Source: Telmatobacter sp. DSM 110680
Lineage (GTDB): Bacteria > Acidobacteriota > Terriglobia > Terriglobales > Acidobacteriaceae
Assembly (NCBI RefSeq): GCF_039994875.1
Contig: NZ_CP121196.1
Span: forward strand, 2,976,001 to 3,040,000
Length of the DNA stretch: 64,000 nt
Reading direction: 5' to 3'
Shown here: one piece after another, positions 1 through 9,500 of the stretch
Position numbering within the stretch: position 1 is the first letter of the stretch
Layout: each line of letters begins with the position of its first letter
The notes under the pieces: generated by a model
The model's input: only the letters and a program-made list of their open reading frames with translations
Told to the model about the DNA's origin: nothing
Database searches by the model: none
Position numbers and translations under genes: made by a program

Positions 1-1
1 A

Positions 2-2146
2 ATTGACAATGCGATGATGAATGGCGGTGCGCCATTTGATCCGGTTCCAAAGGTGATTGCGGTGACGCCGGTCGGACCTGTAACAGCGCCATCTCTTCAA
101 CAGCAGCAAAGCGGGAGTTTCAATAGCAATCCGCTTGGCTCCAGTGCAGATTTCATGATGCGCAGCGATGACGGCAACCCGTTCTCTGGCGCGAAGAGCC
201 CGATGGCGGATCTTGCCAAGGAAACCGGCGGTGTTTACATCGACGCGCAAGAGGGCGTGAACAAGCAGTTGCAGCAGATGCGCGAGAACATGACGACGTA
301 TTACCAGGCGACCTACAAGCCGCCGATCGAGGAATACGACGGATCGTTCCGTTCGATCGTCGCAAAGCCCCTGCGCGCCGGGTACAACGTAAAAACGAAG
401 TCGGGATATTTTGCATTGGCACCTGGTGCAGAAGCGGGAATACGGCCCTTTGAAGTGCCGCTCCTCAAGCTCTTTAACCAGTCCAATCTGCCGCAGGATG
501 TGAAATTCTACGCCGCGGTGCTGCAGTTTGGAGAACTGCCCGACGGAAACTCGAGCACCGTTGCTGTGCAAGTGCCTGTTGCGTCGCTGCAAACAATCAA
601 GGATACCCGTACCAATCTTTTCTCAGCACACGTGGCAATCGTTGCGGAAATCAAAGACAAGAATGGTACGGTTATCGAGCACTTCGGAGAGAACATCGCG
701 AAGCGCGGAGCAGTGGAAACACTGGATTCGGATCCTTCCGCAAGCATCATTCTGCAGCGGCACTTTATGGCGATTCCCGGCCAATACCTTCTTGAGGTAG
801 CGGTATATGACCAGGACGGATTGAAATATGGCGCGCAGCGGACCGTTTTTGAAATTCCGCAGGCACAGATCACACCATCGTTGAGCCCGATCGTACTCGT
901 GGGGCATGTGGACTCCATCAACGACGACAACGAAGATCCGCTCGAACCTCTCCGCTATGAAAAAGGCAAGATCACCCCGAACCTTGCGGGAGCAGTTGCT
1001 AGTAACGCCAAGGGCGTTTCGTTGTTCTTTATTCTGCATCCCGACCCAAAGTCGAGCGAACCAGCGATTTTGGAGATGGAAGCCAGTAGAAACGGGCATC
1101 CGGGGCGAAGGACTCCGCTGCCATTGAAATTAAAGAGCGCGGGAGAGGCTGTTCCTTATCTTGCAACCTTCAAGGGTTCGTCGATGGCGCCCGGGAATTA
1201 CGAAGTAAAGGCCATGATGAGCCAAGGCGGAAAGACATCCGTCCAGCAAGTGGCATTTACGGTGCCCGGAGACGGGAGCGTGGCTGCCGGGGCGCCGGGG
1301 CAGGGCGGAGGAGTTGCCGCGGACCTGACCGCGTCGAGCGAAGCGAATGACAGCTACAGCGGCGGATTGCTCGCAATTATTCCCGTGACCAACCCTGTCC
1401 AGCCCCCCGCGGATGAAGAGATTGCAAGTTTGATCGCAGATGCACAGACGCATTCCATGGGCTATGCGGAATCGCTACCCAACTTTATGTGTGTGGAAGT
1501 GACCAATCGCTCAGTTGACGCTTCTGGAAGCGGGAACTGGAAGCATCGCGACACGCTCGCAGAGTTGCTGCGTTATCGAGATAAAGCAGAAACCCACACC
1601 ATGCTCGAGATCAACGGCGTTACCAGCAACACAGATCGGGAAGCGTTGCTGAAGCAGAAGGGCAGCACATTGTCGGGAGGAGAACTGGGTGGAGTATTGA
1701 AGGCCGTCTTCGCGCCATCAGCCAAGGCAGACTTCAAATGGAAAGAGACAGACGCGCTGGGCTCCGGTACTGTGCAGGTGTTTGACTACCATGTGGCCAA
1801 GAGCAACTCGATGTTCTCTGTGGTGGGATCGAACGATGTACAGTTGATGGTCGGATTTCATGGGCAGGTGTACATCGATAGCGCGACCCGCAATGTACGC
1901 CGCATAAGCCTGGAAGCAGATGATTTGCCAAAAGATTTTCCGACGCAGGCTTCAGTGATGGGCGTCGACTACGACTACGTGGTAATCAATGGACGCGACT
2001 ACCTTATGCCGATCAGTGCCGAGGTGCGTGTGCGGCAAAATCATCACCAGGCAATCATGAATACTATTGAGTTCCGGGACTACAAGAAATATGGATCGGC
2101 GATGAAGATCCTGGACTACAAACAGGTTGAGAACTCGAAGCAATAG
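2..2146 (+). CDS. VWFA-related domain protein, C-terminal part (5' end outside window)
   Basis: The frame is open to the left edge with no stop, so the first ATG at 14 is probably internal and the gene begins upstream. The N-terminal part visible here (about residues 50-130), with a motif around LAKETGGVYIDA and then TTYYQATYKPP, matches the end of the acidobacterial VWFA-related domain; its metal-binding N-terminus would lie off-window. A beta-rich middle follows (about 140-420), then a Gly-rich linker (about 425-440). The C-terminal domain (about 470-710) has the pattern GQVYIDSATRNVRR, which recalls MucB/LolA-like folds. The protein is presumably exported, but its signal peptide is not in view. 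Ligand and function are unknown. A 78-bp gap separates it from the next co-directional TPR gene. Confidence 0.75.
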   Translation: MDNAMMNGGAPFDPVPKVIAVTPVGPVTAPSLQQQQSGSFNSNPLGSSADFMMRSDDGNPFSGAKSPMADLAKETGGVYIDAQEGVNKQLQQMRENMTTYYQATYKPPIEEYDGSFRSIVAKPLRAGYNVKTKSGYFALAPGAEAGIRPFEVPLLKLFNQSNLPQDVKFYAAVLQFGELPDGNSSTVAVQVPVASLQTIKDTRTNLFSAHVAIVAEIKDKNGTVIEHFGENIAKRGAVETLDSDPSASIILQRHFMAIPGQYLLEVAVYDQDGLKYGAQRTVFEIPQAQITPSLSPIVLVGHVDSINDDNEDPLEPLRYEKGKITPNLAGAVASNAKGVSLFFILHPDPKSSEPAILEMEASRNGHPGRRTPLPLKLKSAGEAVPYLATFKGSSMAPGNYEVKAMMSQGGKTSVQQVAFTVPGDGSVAAGAPGQGGGVAADLTASSEANDSYSGGLLAIIPVTNPVQPPADEEIASLIADAQTHSMGYAESLPNFMCVEVTNRSVDASGSGNWKHRDTLAELLRYRDKAETHTMLEINGVTSNTDREALLKQKGSTLSGGELGGVLKAVFAPSAKADFKWKETDALGSGTVQVFDYHVAKSNSMFSVVGSNDVQLMVGFHGQVYIDSATRNVRRISLEADDLPKDFPTQASVMGVDYDYVVINGRDYLMPISAEVRVRQNHHQAIMNTIEFRDYKKYGSAMKILDYKQVENSKQ

Positions 2147-2224
2147 AGTCCCCAAACGCAACGTTCCAAACAAGACACCTGCTGCGATGTCCCGGGTCTG
2201 CGACGTTGCTTTATCCTAATAAAC

Positions 2225-3352
2225 ATGCGATCCGTGCTAATTCTGCTGATTGCGCTTGCTCTGCATGGAGCATCAGCGCAAACGGGCAAACCTGCCGCCC
2301 TGAATGAGGCGGACGACTACCTGCGCAAAGGTATTGCGGCCCAACAGCAAAATGACCTGAGCGCGGCTATCGACGACTATCGCAAAGCCCTCGCCATCAA
2401 CCCGAAACTGGCAGAGGCGCGGGCGAATCTTGGCGCGGCATTGTCTGCGGCAGGGCAATTTGACGCAGCTATCGAGGAAGATACGAAGGCATTATCATCG
2501 GCTCCTGATAAGACTGCCGTGCGCATGAACCTGGGCTTGGCGTACTACAAGAAAGGCGACATGGCGGGTGCCCATACCGCGTTCGAAGCAGTGCATGCGG
2601 CTCGGCCCCAGGATGTTGCTGCCGCCGTTTTGCTGGGATATACCGATATCAAGCTGAATAAATCCAATGAAGCAGCGACCATGCTGACACCGCTTGAGAA
2701 CGGGCGCGAAAGCAACATGGATTTGGAGTACGTGTTGGCATATGCACTGATTGATTCAGGCGAAGAGACAGCGGGATTGCCGCGCATGGAAAAAGTGGCG
2801 AAGGCGACCCATTCGGCGGATGCATACTTCATCGCTGGCACGGCGCGATTGCATCGCCGGGAATTCCACGAGGCGCGGATCGATCTGGACGCTGCGATCG
2901 AATTGCATGGAGATTTTCCCGGCCTGTACACGATGGCGGGACAGGCGCGCGATGCCCTTGGGGATATTGAGGCTGCGCAGCCTGCATTCGAACAGGCCTT
3001 GAAGTCGGACCCGCGCGACTTCACTGCGAATCTTTATCTGGGAACCATGCGACTTAAGCAGAGAGATCTGGATAAGGCGAGGCCGATGCTGGAACTTGCT
3101 CTGCAACTGCAGCCAAAGTCTGCAGTTGCTCGCCTTCAGATGGCCAAGCTGAACGGCATGACCGGAAAGTATGCCGAAGCTGCGACGACCTTGGAAGAAC
3201 TCGAGAAGGCTGATCCTAACTGGCTCGATCCGCACATTGAGCTTGCGCCGATTTATTACAAACTGCATCGCCCCGACGATGGACAAAGAGAACGAGACAT
3301 TGTGCAGCAGCTGGAAGCCAAACAACAGAAGGCCGGCCCACCAAAGCAGTAG
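2225..3352 (+). CDS. Secreted TPR protein (set A, copy 1)
   Basis: This 375-residue protein has a short Sec signal peptide (MRSVLILLIALALHGASAQ) followed almost entirely by TPR units from about residue 28 to 360, for example EARANLGAALSAAGQFDAAI. TPRs are protein-binding scaffolds; location is periplasmic or extracytoplasmic. It is a full-length paralog of the TPR gene at 5166-6281: both share the LRxGIAAQQ start, the block MxLxYxKxG, the block DLDAAI...LPGLYTM-GQAR and the ending DPNWLDPH. Its stop lies 3 bp from the stop of the convergent CRTAC1 gene. No strong Shine-Dalgarno sequence precedes the ATG, but the signal peptide makes this start convincing. Binding partner not known. Confidence 0.85.
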   Translation: MRSVLILLIALALHGASAQTGKPAALNEADDYLRKGIAAQQQNDLSAAIDDYRKALAINPKLAEARANLGAALSAAGQFDAAIEEDTKALSSAPDKTAVRMNLGLAYYKKGDMAGAHTAFEAVHAARPQDVAAAVLLGYTDIKLNKSNEAATMLTPLENGRESNMDLEYVLAYALIDSGEETAGLPRMEKVAKATHSADAYFIAGTARLHRREFHEARIDLDAAIELHGDFPGLYTMAGQARDALGDIEAAQPAFEQALKSDPRDFTANLYLGTMRLKQRDLDKARPMLELALQLQPKSAVARLQMAKLNGMTGKYAEAATTLEELEKADPNWLDPHIELAPIYYKLHRPDDGQRERDIVQQLEAKQQKAGPPKQ

Positions 3353-3355
3353 CGA

Positions 3356-5068
3356 TCATTTCTTCAGTGCTGTTGATTCGGAAGGTTCAGACACTTTCAG
3401 GACTTGATCGGCAGAAATGTTCTCGAGTATCTGGACGATGCCACTGGGCCAATGAACTTCGACGGTACTTACCTTCGTTTCGGCGCCCAGACCGAAGTGC
3501 ACAGGTCCGAGGCTTGAAGAAGCGTAGCAGACGCTTGACGTCTGGTGGTTGTACTGCGTCCCGGCGTTGGTCACGACCTTGATGCGAGCACCGATGCCGT
3601 CGCGGTTCGATTTGACTCCATGGAGTGCGATGTCAAGCCAGTGGCCCGCTTGGGGGCTGCGGTTCATCCATAACTCTGCAGGTTCATCGAGACTTGTGGC
3701 GACGATGTCGATGCGGCCCTTGCCTTCGAAGTCGCCGAACGCGCAACCCCGATGTCGGGCAGCCGTAGCGTCGGTAAAGCCTGCTTCGGAAGTAAGAGAC
3801 TCCCATTTGCCACTCGAGCCAAGGTTGTGAAAAACAACATTGGGCTCAGCGAATTTATATCCCGGCGGCCACACTGACGTGACTTGTCCACGTGTAACAA
3901 AGAGGTCTTTCCAGCCATCGTTATCGAAGTCATAAAGTGCCGGTCCGAATCCGGACATGCCCATGCTGAGGGTCCGCATACCGCTGGGCGCGGTTGCTTC
4001 AGTGAAGTCACCTTTCCCGGTGTTCAGATATAGAGGAAAAGTCTGGCTTTTGAGTGCGACGTAGACAATGTCGGGATATCCATCGTTGTTGACGTCGCGA
4101 AAGTCCGTTCCCATGCCAGAGATGAAAGCTGCATCTTCAGCCAGAGCGACGTTGGTCTGGAAAGCTGCTTCTTCAAACTTGTTGCCGAGGTTGTGAAAGA
4201 GAAACGCGTACTCTGCATCATTCGTTACGAATAGATCCGGTTTGCCATCGAGATCGTAGTCGGCCATGCCTACGCCCATTCCTTTGCCAATGTGATCGCG
4301 AATGCCCCACTCTTTTGAGACGTCTCTAAATGTGCCGTCGCCCTGGTTGAGAAAGAGCTGGTTGGGCAGGCCCTTGTAGTAGCGGGGATGGCAATATTCC
4401 GCGACGCCCTCAATGACGCACTTTGGAATATTCGAGTAGGTCCACTGCAGATAGTTGACGACGAAGAGGTCCAGCAGGCCGTCGTTGTTCACGTCGACCC
4501 AGACCGCGGCGACAGCCCAGAGAGGACCGTAATCAGGATCGTTCCACTTGTCGAGTCCGACCTTCCGGGTGACGTCAGTAAACGTGCCGTTGCCATTGTT
4601 GTGGTACAGAGTATTGCCGTGAACTCCGGCGACGAAGATATCAGGATGGCCGTCGTTGTCGTAGTCGCCGATCGCTACGCCTACATCGAATCCGCTTCCC
4701 CTGAGTCCTGCTTGTTCCGTGACGTCGGTGAACGTGCCGTCGCCGTTATTGCGGAACAGGCGGTCGTAATACTTCGGCGAAGACTTTTGAAGGGTCGAGA
4801 TGTCAGCGCCGTTGGTGAAAAAGATGTCGGGGCGGCCATCCCCGTTGTAGTCAAAAACAGCCACGCCGCCTGCCATCGTTTCCGGGACGTTTTTAGCTGG
4901 GCTGAGGCTGCTGTCAAGCTGGAAGGGAAGTCTCTTGAGTTCGAAACGAATAGGGGCCCTGGATGGAGTTAAAGGCACCGCACCCTGGCACTGCAGGAAA
5001 TCGCAGGGAGCCCAACAGACAAGCGCCAGCGCCACGAGATGGAAGAGGACGGATGCAGACCTGCGCAT
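3356..5068 (-). CDS. CRTAC1 family protein (FG-GAP/VCBS repeats plus ASPIC/UnbV domain)
   Basis: This 570-residue exported protein starts with a hydrophobic signal segment (about 5-28). Repeated FG-GAP/VCBS blades with calcium-binding DxDxDGxxD-like loops follow, such as FDYNGDGRPDIFF, GDYDNDGHPDIFV and VDVNNDGLLDLFV, which predict an extracytoplasmic beta-propeller. The C-terminus (about 480-560) carries the ASPIC/UnbV signature: SNRDGIGARIKV, then HFGLG, then VHWPSG. The family is abundant in Acidobacteriota and Planctomycetota and its biochemical role is largely unknown. The gene is convergent with the TPR gene at 2225 (3-bp gap) and divergent from its TPR paralog at 5166 (97-bp shared upstream region). 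A second CRTAC1 protein lies at 10787-12553. Confidence 0.88.
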   Translation of the reverse strand: MRRSASVLFHLVALALVCWAPCDFLQCQGAVPLTPSRAPIRFELKRLPFQLDSSLSPAKNVPETMAGGVAVFDYNGDGRPDIFFTNGADISTLQKSSPKYYDRLFRNNGDGTFTDVTEQAGLRGSGFDVGVAIGDYDNDGHPDIFVAGVHGNTLYHNNGNGTFTDVTRKVGLDKWNDPDYGPLWAVAAVWVDVNNDGLLDLFVVNYLQWTYSNIPKCVIEGVAEYCHPRYYKGLPNQLFLNQGDGTFRDVSKEWGIRDHIGKGMGVGMADYDLDGKPDLFVTNDAEYAFLFHNLGNKFEEAAFQTNVALAEDAAFISGMGTDFRDVNNDGYPDIVYVALKSQTFPLYLNTGKGDFTEATAPSGMRTLSMGMSGFGPALYDFDNDGWKDLFVTRGQVTSVWPPGYKFAEPNVVFHNLGSSGKWESLTSEAGFTDATAARHRGCAFGDFEGKGRIDIVATSLDEPAELWMNRSPQAGHWLDIALHGVKSNRDGIGARIKVVTNAGTQYNHQTSSVCYASSSLGPVHFGLGAETKVSTVEVHWPSGIVQILENISADQVLKVSEPSESTALKK

Positions 5069-5165
5069 GATAGAAGGGCGCCAGCAGCGCTGCCCATTTG
5101 GATTCTACTATCCGCGCAGCAAGAGCCGAACAGCGCAACCGACGAGTGTTCTATCCTGTGAAAGC

Positions 5166-6281
5166 ATGCATGCTATTTCAATTTTTTGCGCGGGGCTGGT
5201 GGTTCAGGCTACTGCGGCTCAGACTGCGGGCGGAGATGCCCAGTCTGTGCTGCGGGAAGGCATTGCTGCGCAGCAACACGGTGACTTGAAAACGGCAATT
5301 ACGGATTTCAAGAAAGCACTTTCGATGGACCCAAGCCTGATTGAGGCACGCGCGAACCTCGGCGCCGCACTGGGGGCAGCGGGTCAACTGGATGCTGCTA
5401 TCGAAGAGGATAGTCGTGTGCTGGAAGCATCCCCACAGGACGACGCGGTGCGAATGAATCTGGCGATGGCCTATTACCGGACAGGGAGTTGGAATCAGGC
5501 GCGCGCGGAGCTTGAAAAACTTCACACTGCGCGCCCAACGGATTCCAATACCGCGATTCTGCTTGGATATACCTACAATAAACTTGGGCGCGAAGCAGAT
5601 GCAGTGGCATTGCTGGCTCCGTTTGAACCGGGGCATCAGGATGATTTTCAATTTGAATACGTTTATGCCTATGCTCTGATCCGGTCAGGGAAGCAGGACA
5701 TTGGTCTGCCACTCATGGAGAAACTGGCTAAGACAAAGAACTCCGCGGAAGCGTGGCTGATCGCTGGTTCGGTGCGATATTATCGCGACCAAATGGAAAT
5801 TGCCTGTGCGGATCTGGATGCGGCGATAGCGTTGAATCCGAAGCTGCCAGGGCTATACACGATGTCTGGACAGGCGCGGTATGCCATGAAAGATTTTGCG
5901 GGTGCTTCAACCTCGTTTGAAGCAGCGCTCCGATCCGACCCGATGGATTTTGTGGCAAATCGCGATCTGGGAGCGATGCGCCTCAAGGCAAGCGACATCG
6001 AGAGTGCAAGGCCTTTGCTGGAATTGGCCTTGCAGCTTCATCCGGATGACCCGCTTACCAGGTTAGAAATCGCCAAACTTGACGAACAAACGGGGAAATA
6101 CGCGGAGGCAGCCACAATTCTGGAGGCCCTGGCAAAGTCGGACCCCAATTGGCTTGATCCTCACTGGCTCTTGGCATCAGTTTATGCACAGTTGAATCGA
6201 CCGGCCGAAGGCAAAAGAGAGCGCGAAATTGCCGAGCGCATCAAGCTGCAGCAGAAAGATCAAAAACAGAAAAGCAATTAA
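5166..6281 (+). CDS. Secreted TPR protein (set A, copy 2)
   Basis: A 371-residue TPR protein. The frame is open further upstream, but the ATG at 5166 is preferred because it gives a signal peptide (MHAISIFCAGLVVQATAAQ) and aligns with the start of the paralog at 2225-3352. The frame upstream of it overlaps the divergent CRTAC1 gene and looks non-coding. TPR units run from about residue 25 to 350. Shared features with copy 1 include LREGIAAQQ, EARANLGAALGAAGQLDAAIEED, LPGLYTMSGQAR and DPNWLDPHW. The C-terminus is Lys/Gln-rich. It shares a 97-bp upstream region with the CRTAC1 gene. The next gene downstream is on the other strand. Function: probably an envelope protein-interaction scaffold. Confidence 0.83.
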   Translation: MHAISIFCAGLVVQATAAQTAGGDAQSVLREGIAAQQHGDLKTAITDFKKALSMDPSLIEARANLGAALGAAGQLDAAIEEDSRVLEASPQDDAVRMNLAMAYYRTGSWNQARAELEKLHTARPTDSNTAILLGYTYNKLGREADAVALLAPFEPGHQDDFQFEYVYAYALIRSGKQDIGLPLMEKLAKTKNSAEAWLIAGSVRYYRDQMEIACADLDAAIALNPKLPGLYTMSGQARYAMKDFAGASTSFEAALRSDPMDFVANRDLGAMRLKASDIESARPLLELALQLHPDDPLTRLEIAKLDEQTGKYAEAATILEALAKSDPNWLDPHWLLASVYAQLNRPAEGKREREIAERIKLQQKDQKQKSN

Positions 6282-6461
6282 GCACGAGTCAAAACGGCGT
6301 TGAAAAGGTTTCGGAATTGCATCGAGCCTTTTCAATCGCGGTCGAGGCCGGCGGCGTGTGGATGAATGGGCCAATCGGGATCGCGTTTTAGTGGCCGATC
6401 ACCGTTCAAACACGTTCCGTGCCTTGAAATTTTCCTGGCCATCATGGATTGAAGGAAAATG

Positions 6462-6490
6462 AAAAGGGGTGGCTTTCGCCACCCCCTTTG
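6462..6490 (-). terminator. Intrinsic terminator of the TonB-dependent receptor gene
   Basis: An 8-bp perfect stem, GGGGTGGC (6466-6473) against GCCACCCC (6478-6485) with a TTTC loop, is followed on the minus strand by TTTTC and then T-rich sequence. It lies 23 bp downstream of the stop codon at 6513, the right position and polarity to end the receptor transcript. Confidence 0.75.
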
Positions 6491-6512
6491 TGTTGCAAAC
6501 TCCTGATCTACA

Positions 6513-9500
6513 TCAGAAGTAGTACTTCGCCGCAAACTGCATCCAGCGATATCCAACCTTGTTCTGTGGGATGCCGCTTGTTGCAGAGTTCGAGTTGTAG
6601 GTGAGGGCCGAACCGGTGCTGACGCCGTTGAACACAAGTTGGTTATCAGCATTGCCGGCAAGTCCGAACTGCGCGTTCGGGTGGTTAAGGAAGTTAGTCG
6701 CCGAAATACGAACTTCGACGCGCTGTGCATCCGTTACACGGAACGCCTTGAAGATCGCCAGATCGCTGCCAAAGTAATGCGGCGTGCGGATGTAGGGCCA
6801 AATGGTTTGGCCATTTTGTCCGACCGACGTTGCTGTTGGCGGCAGTGGCGCTGCAAAGCAGTTGGGATTGAAGTACTGACCCTTGAGCAGGTTTTTACGG
6901 GGGTCGCAAACAACCAGCGGCTGAATGCCATTTTCATACTGATTGCTTCCGAACCACGTCGTGGTACCGATAGAGGTGGTGGTATTGCCGCCCTCTGCCG
7001 TAGCCGGAATCGGCATAGTGATGACCGTGGGTTGCGCCGTAGTCGAACCAGCGCTCTTCCCGGCGCATCCTGGTGTTGGATCACTCGGGCCAGAGCATTG
7101 GTACTGCTGGTAGGTCATGTTCATGTTCGGCGACGTGGTCTGGTAAGGTGCACCGTCCTGATACGTCGTGTAGTTGGAGAGCTGCCAGCCGTTAATCAAC
7201 TCACCCAGTGCCCAGTTGTTGTGAATGGGCTTGGGCAACTTGTAGCTGAGCGACAGGTTGTAGACCTTGGTGTGGTCATACTCCAGCGGTCCATAGTTGG
7301 CGTCGAGATTGAACGGATTGACCACGGGACCGTTGCCGTTTCCATTTGATGTGGAGCCGTCGCGGGTACCGAGGACCTTACCAAAGGTGAAGTTGGTGAA
7401 CATGTACAGGTTGCCGGACTGTTTCTGTGCGGAGACCTGCAGTGAGTTGTAGTTGGCATATCCGCCGTGTGTCTGAATGAACACGTGGCCGTAGTTGTTC
7501 AGCGGACGCCAGTCGTTGGTGTTCGCTCCGGCGCAAGGTGATACGCAGTTCGCCGCGATCGGGGAGGTATTCCAGTAGGTGCCCGACTTTGGATCCGGCG
7601 TAAAGAAGGCGCCGAATGGAACCGTGTTCGCGTCCTCAATGTGGCCATTGCTGCCGTTGAGGAGTTGGTTGCGGCTCGCGCTGCCAACGTATGACACTTC
7701 CATTACGGTGTGACCAGGCAATGCCTGGGCTACGCCGAAGCTGAAAGTATCCGCATAGGGGACCTTGTTGTCGCCTTCCTTATCAACGTGGATGTCTGCG
7801 CCAACCTGGTTCAGACCCTGAGGTACAGGAAGTTGTTTGGTCACAGCAGTGGGACCTGAGCAGCTTCCTGCCAGACCACCTGGATCCGGGTGCATACAAA
7901 TGAGGCCACCCTGGATGTTATAGCCGTAGAAGCCGTTGACTCCGACGTTGCTGGAGCCGTAGCCGAAAGAGCCAAGAGGGCCATTCATTGCGCCGCTGGC
8001 GTCGTTGGATGAGACCTGATAGCGGTAGGTGCCGAAGCCTGCACGAACCACAGTCCGGCCCGTGCCCATGACGTCGTAGGCGAAGCCAAGGCGGGGGTTA
8101 TATAGGAACAACTGACTCTTCCAGCCGGAAGCCGGAATCTTCGAGTTGAGCTTGTTCCAGAGGATGCCGGTGTTTGCTGGTGGGTTAGCAGTGTTGACAT
8201 AGCTTGCCGGATCCCAAACCTGAGTTCCACCGAGCGTGTCGTACCACTGACCAACGTGGTCGGCGCGAAGGCCGATGTTAAGCGTCAACTTCCGCGACGC
8301 CTTCCAGGAATCCTGGGCCCAGAGCGACCACTGGTGCCACGTGATGTCCGGGACCACGTCCGTGTTGTTCTCGCTGTAGTTTTCGACGCGTCCCATCAGG
8401 CGGTCAAGCGTCATGTTCTGCGTTGTCGTATAGCCCCAATTTTCGAAATCATAGTTGCCGTTGATGGGGCTGCCGTTGGCCTGGAGGTTTGCCTGCGTAT
8501 CCCAGTAGAAGCCTGCCTTCACCGAGTGAGTTCTGATGATCTTGGTAAAGGTGTCGGCGATCGAGGGAGCCTTTGACGTTTTGCCGAAGGTGCCCTTGCC
8601 GTAGATGCCGCTGTTGAAATCAAATTCGTTGATCTCGGTGAGGCCGGAATTCCATCCGCCCGTCGAGTTCGGAATCTGATCAGTCTTGGGCGTCCCGAAG
8701 AGGCTCTGGGCCGGGAATCCAAGCTTGCTGCGGCTCGATGCACTCACATTGCTCAGGCTGTTGTCGTTGATGAATTCCGAGTAAGCAAACACGACTTCGT
8801 TCGTTGTCGTGGCGCTAAACACGTGAGTGTAGTTTGCCAGGTAAACGTGTGCCGTTTCCTTGCCGATTGGTTCAGAAGGATACGGAATCGTCCAGGTAGG
8901 AGCCCACCAGATGGAGAGAGGATGCGAGTCGGTCTCCTCCTGCAGTGTGTAGGAACCCCACAACTTGTTGTTGTCGTTGAAGGCATAGGTGACTTTGCCG
9001 GTAACTTCCCAGCGATTCTGAGGCGTGGTCGGCGAAAACGTGTAGTTGTTCCAACCATTGGTTGCGCCCGGAGTCGCATTCGGAGCCGGATTGAGGTTGT
9101 CGAGGATGACTCCATTGGGGTCGAAGTAAGGCGACAGGTTACTGTAATCCTGGCCAGCAACGTTCCACGGTGAAATCGTCTTGTCCGAGCAGCCTTCATC
9201 CCATGCTCCGGTGTTGCTGCAGGGAAGGGTGTAGGTGGGCGAATAGGTGCTGAGTACGTGGGGGTCGATACCGGTGTTGCGATAGTCGCCCTTGCGCTGG
9301 TCGGCCGTCGGAACGTTCATGTTGACGGGCGCGTTGTAGGGGTGCTGGTCCATGTACTCGTAACCAGCCCAGAAGAAGAGCTTGTCACGGTTGTGGTTGA
9401 AGTGCGGGAAGAAGACCGGACCGCCTACGTTGCCGCCGATGTAGTAGAAGCTTTGCGGCGTAAGGGTGTTCTTCTTAGCGATTACCGATGGCAGAGCACC

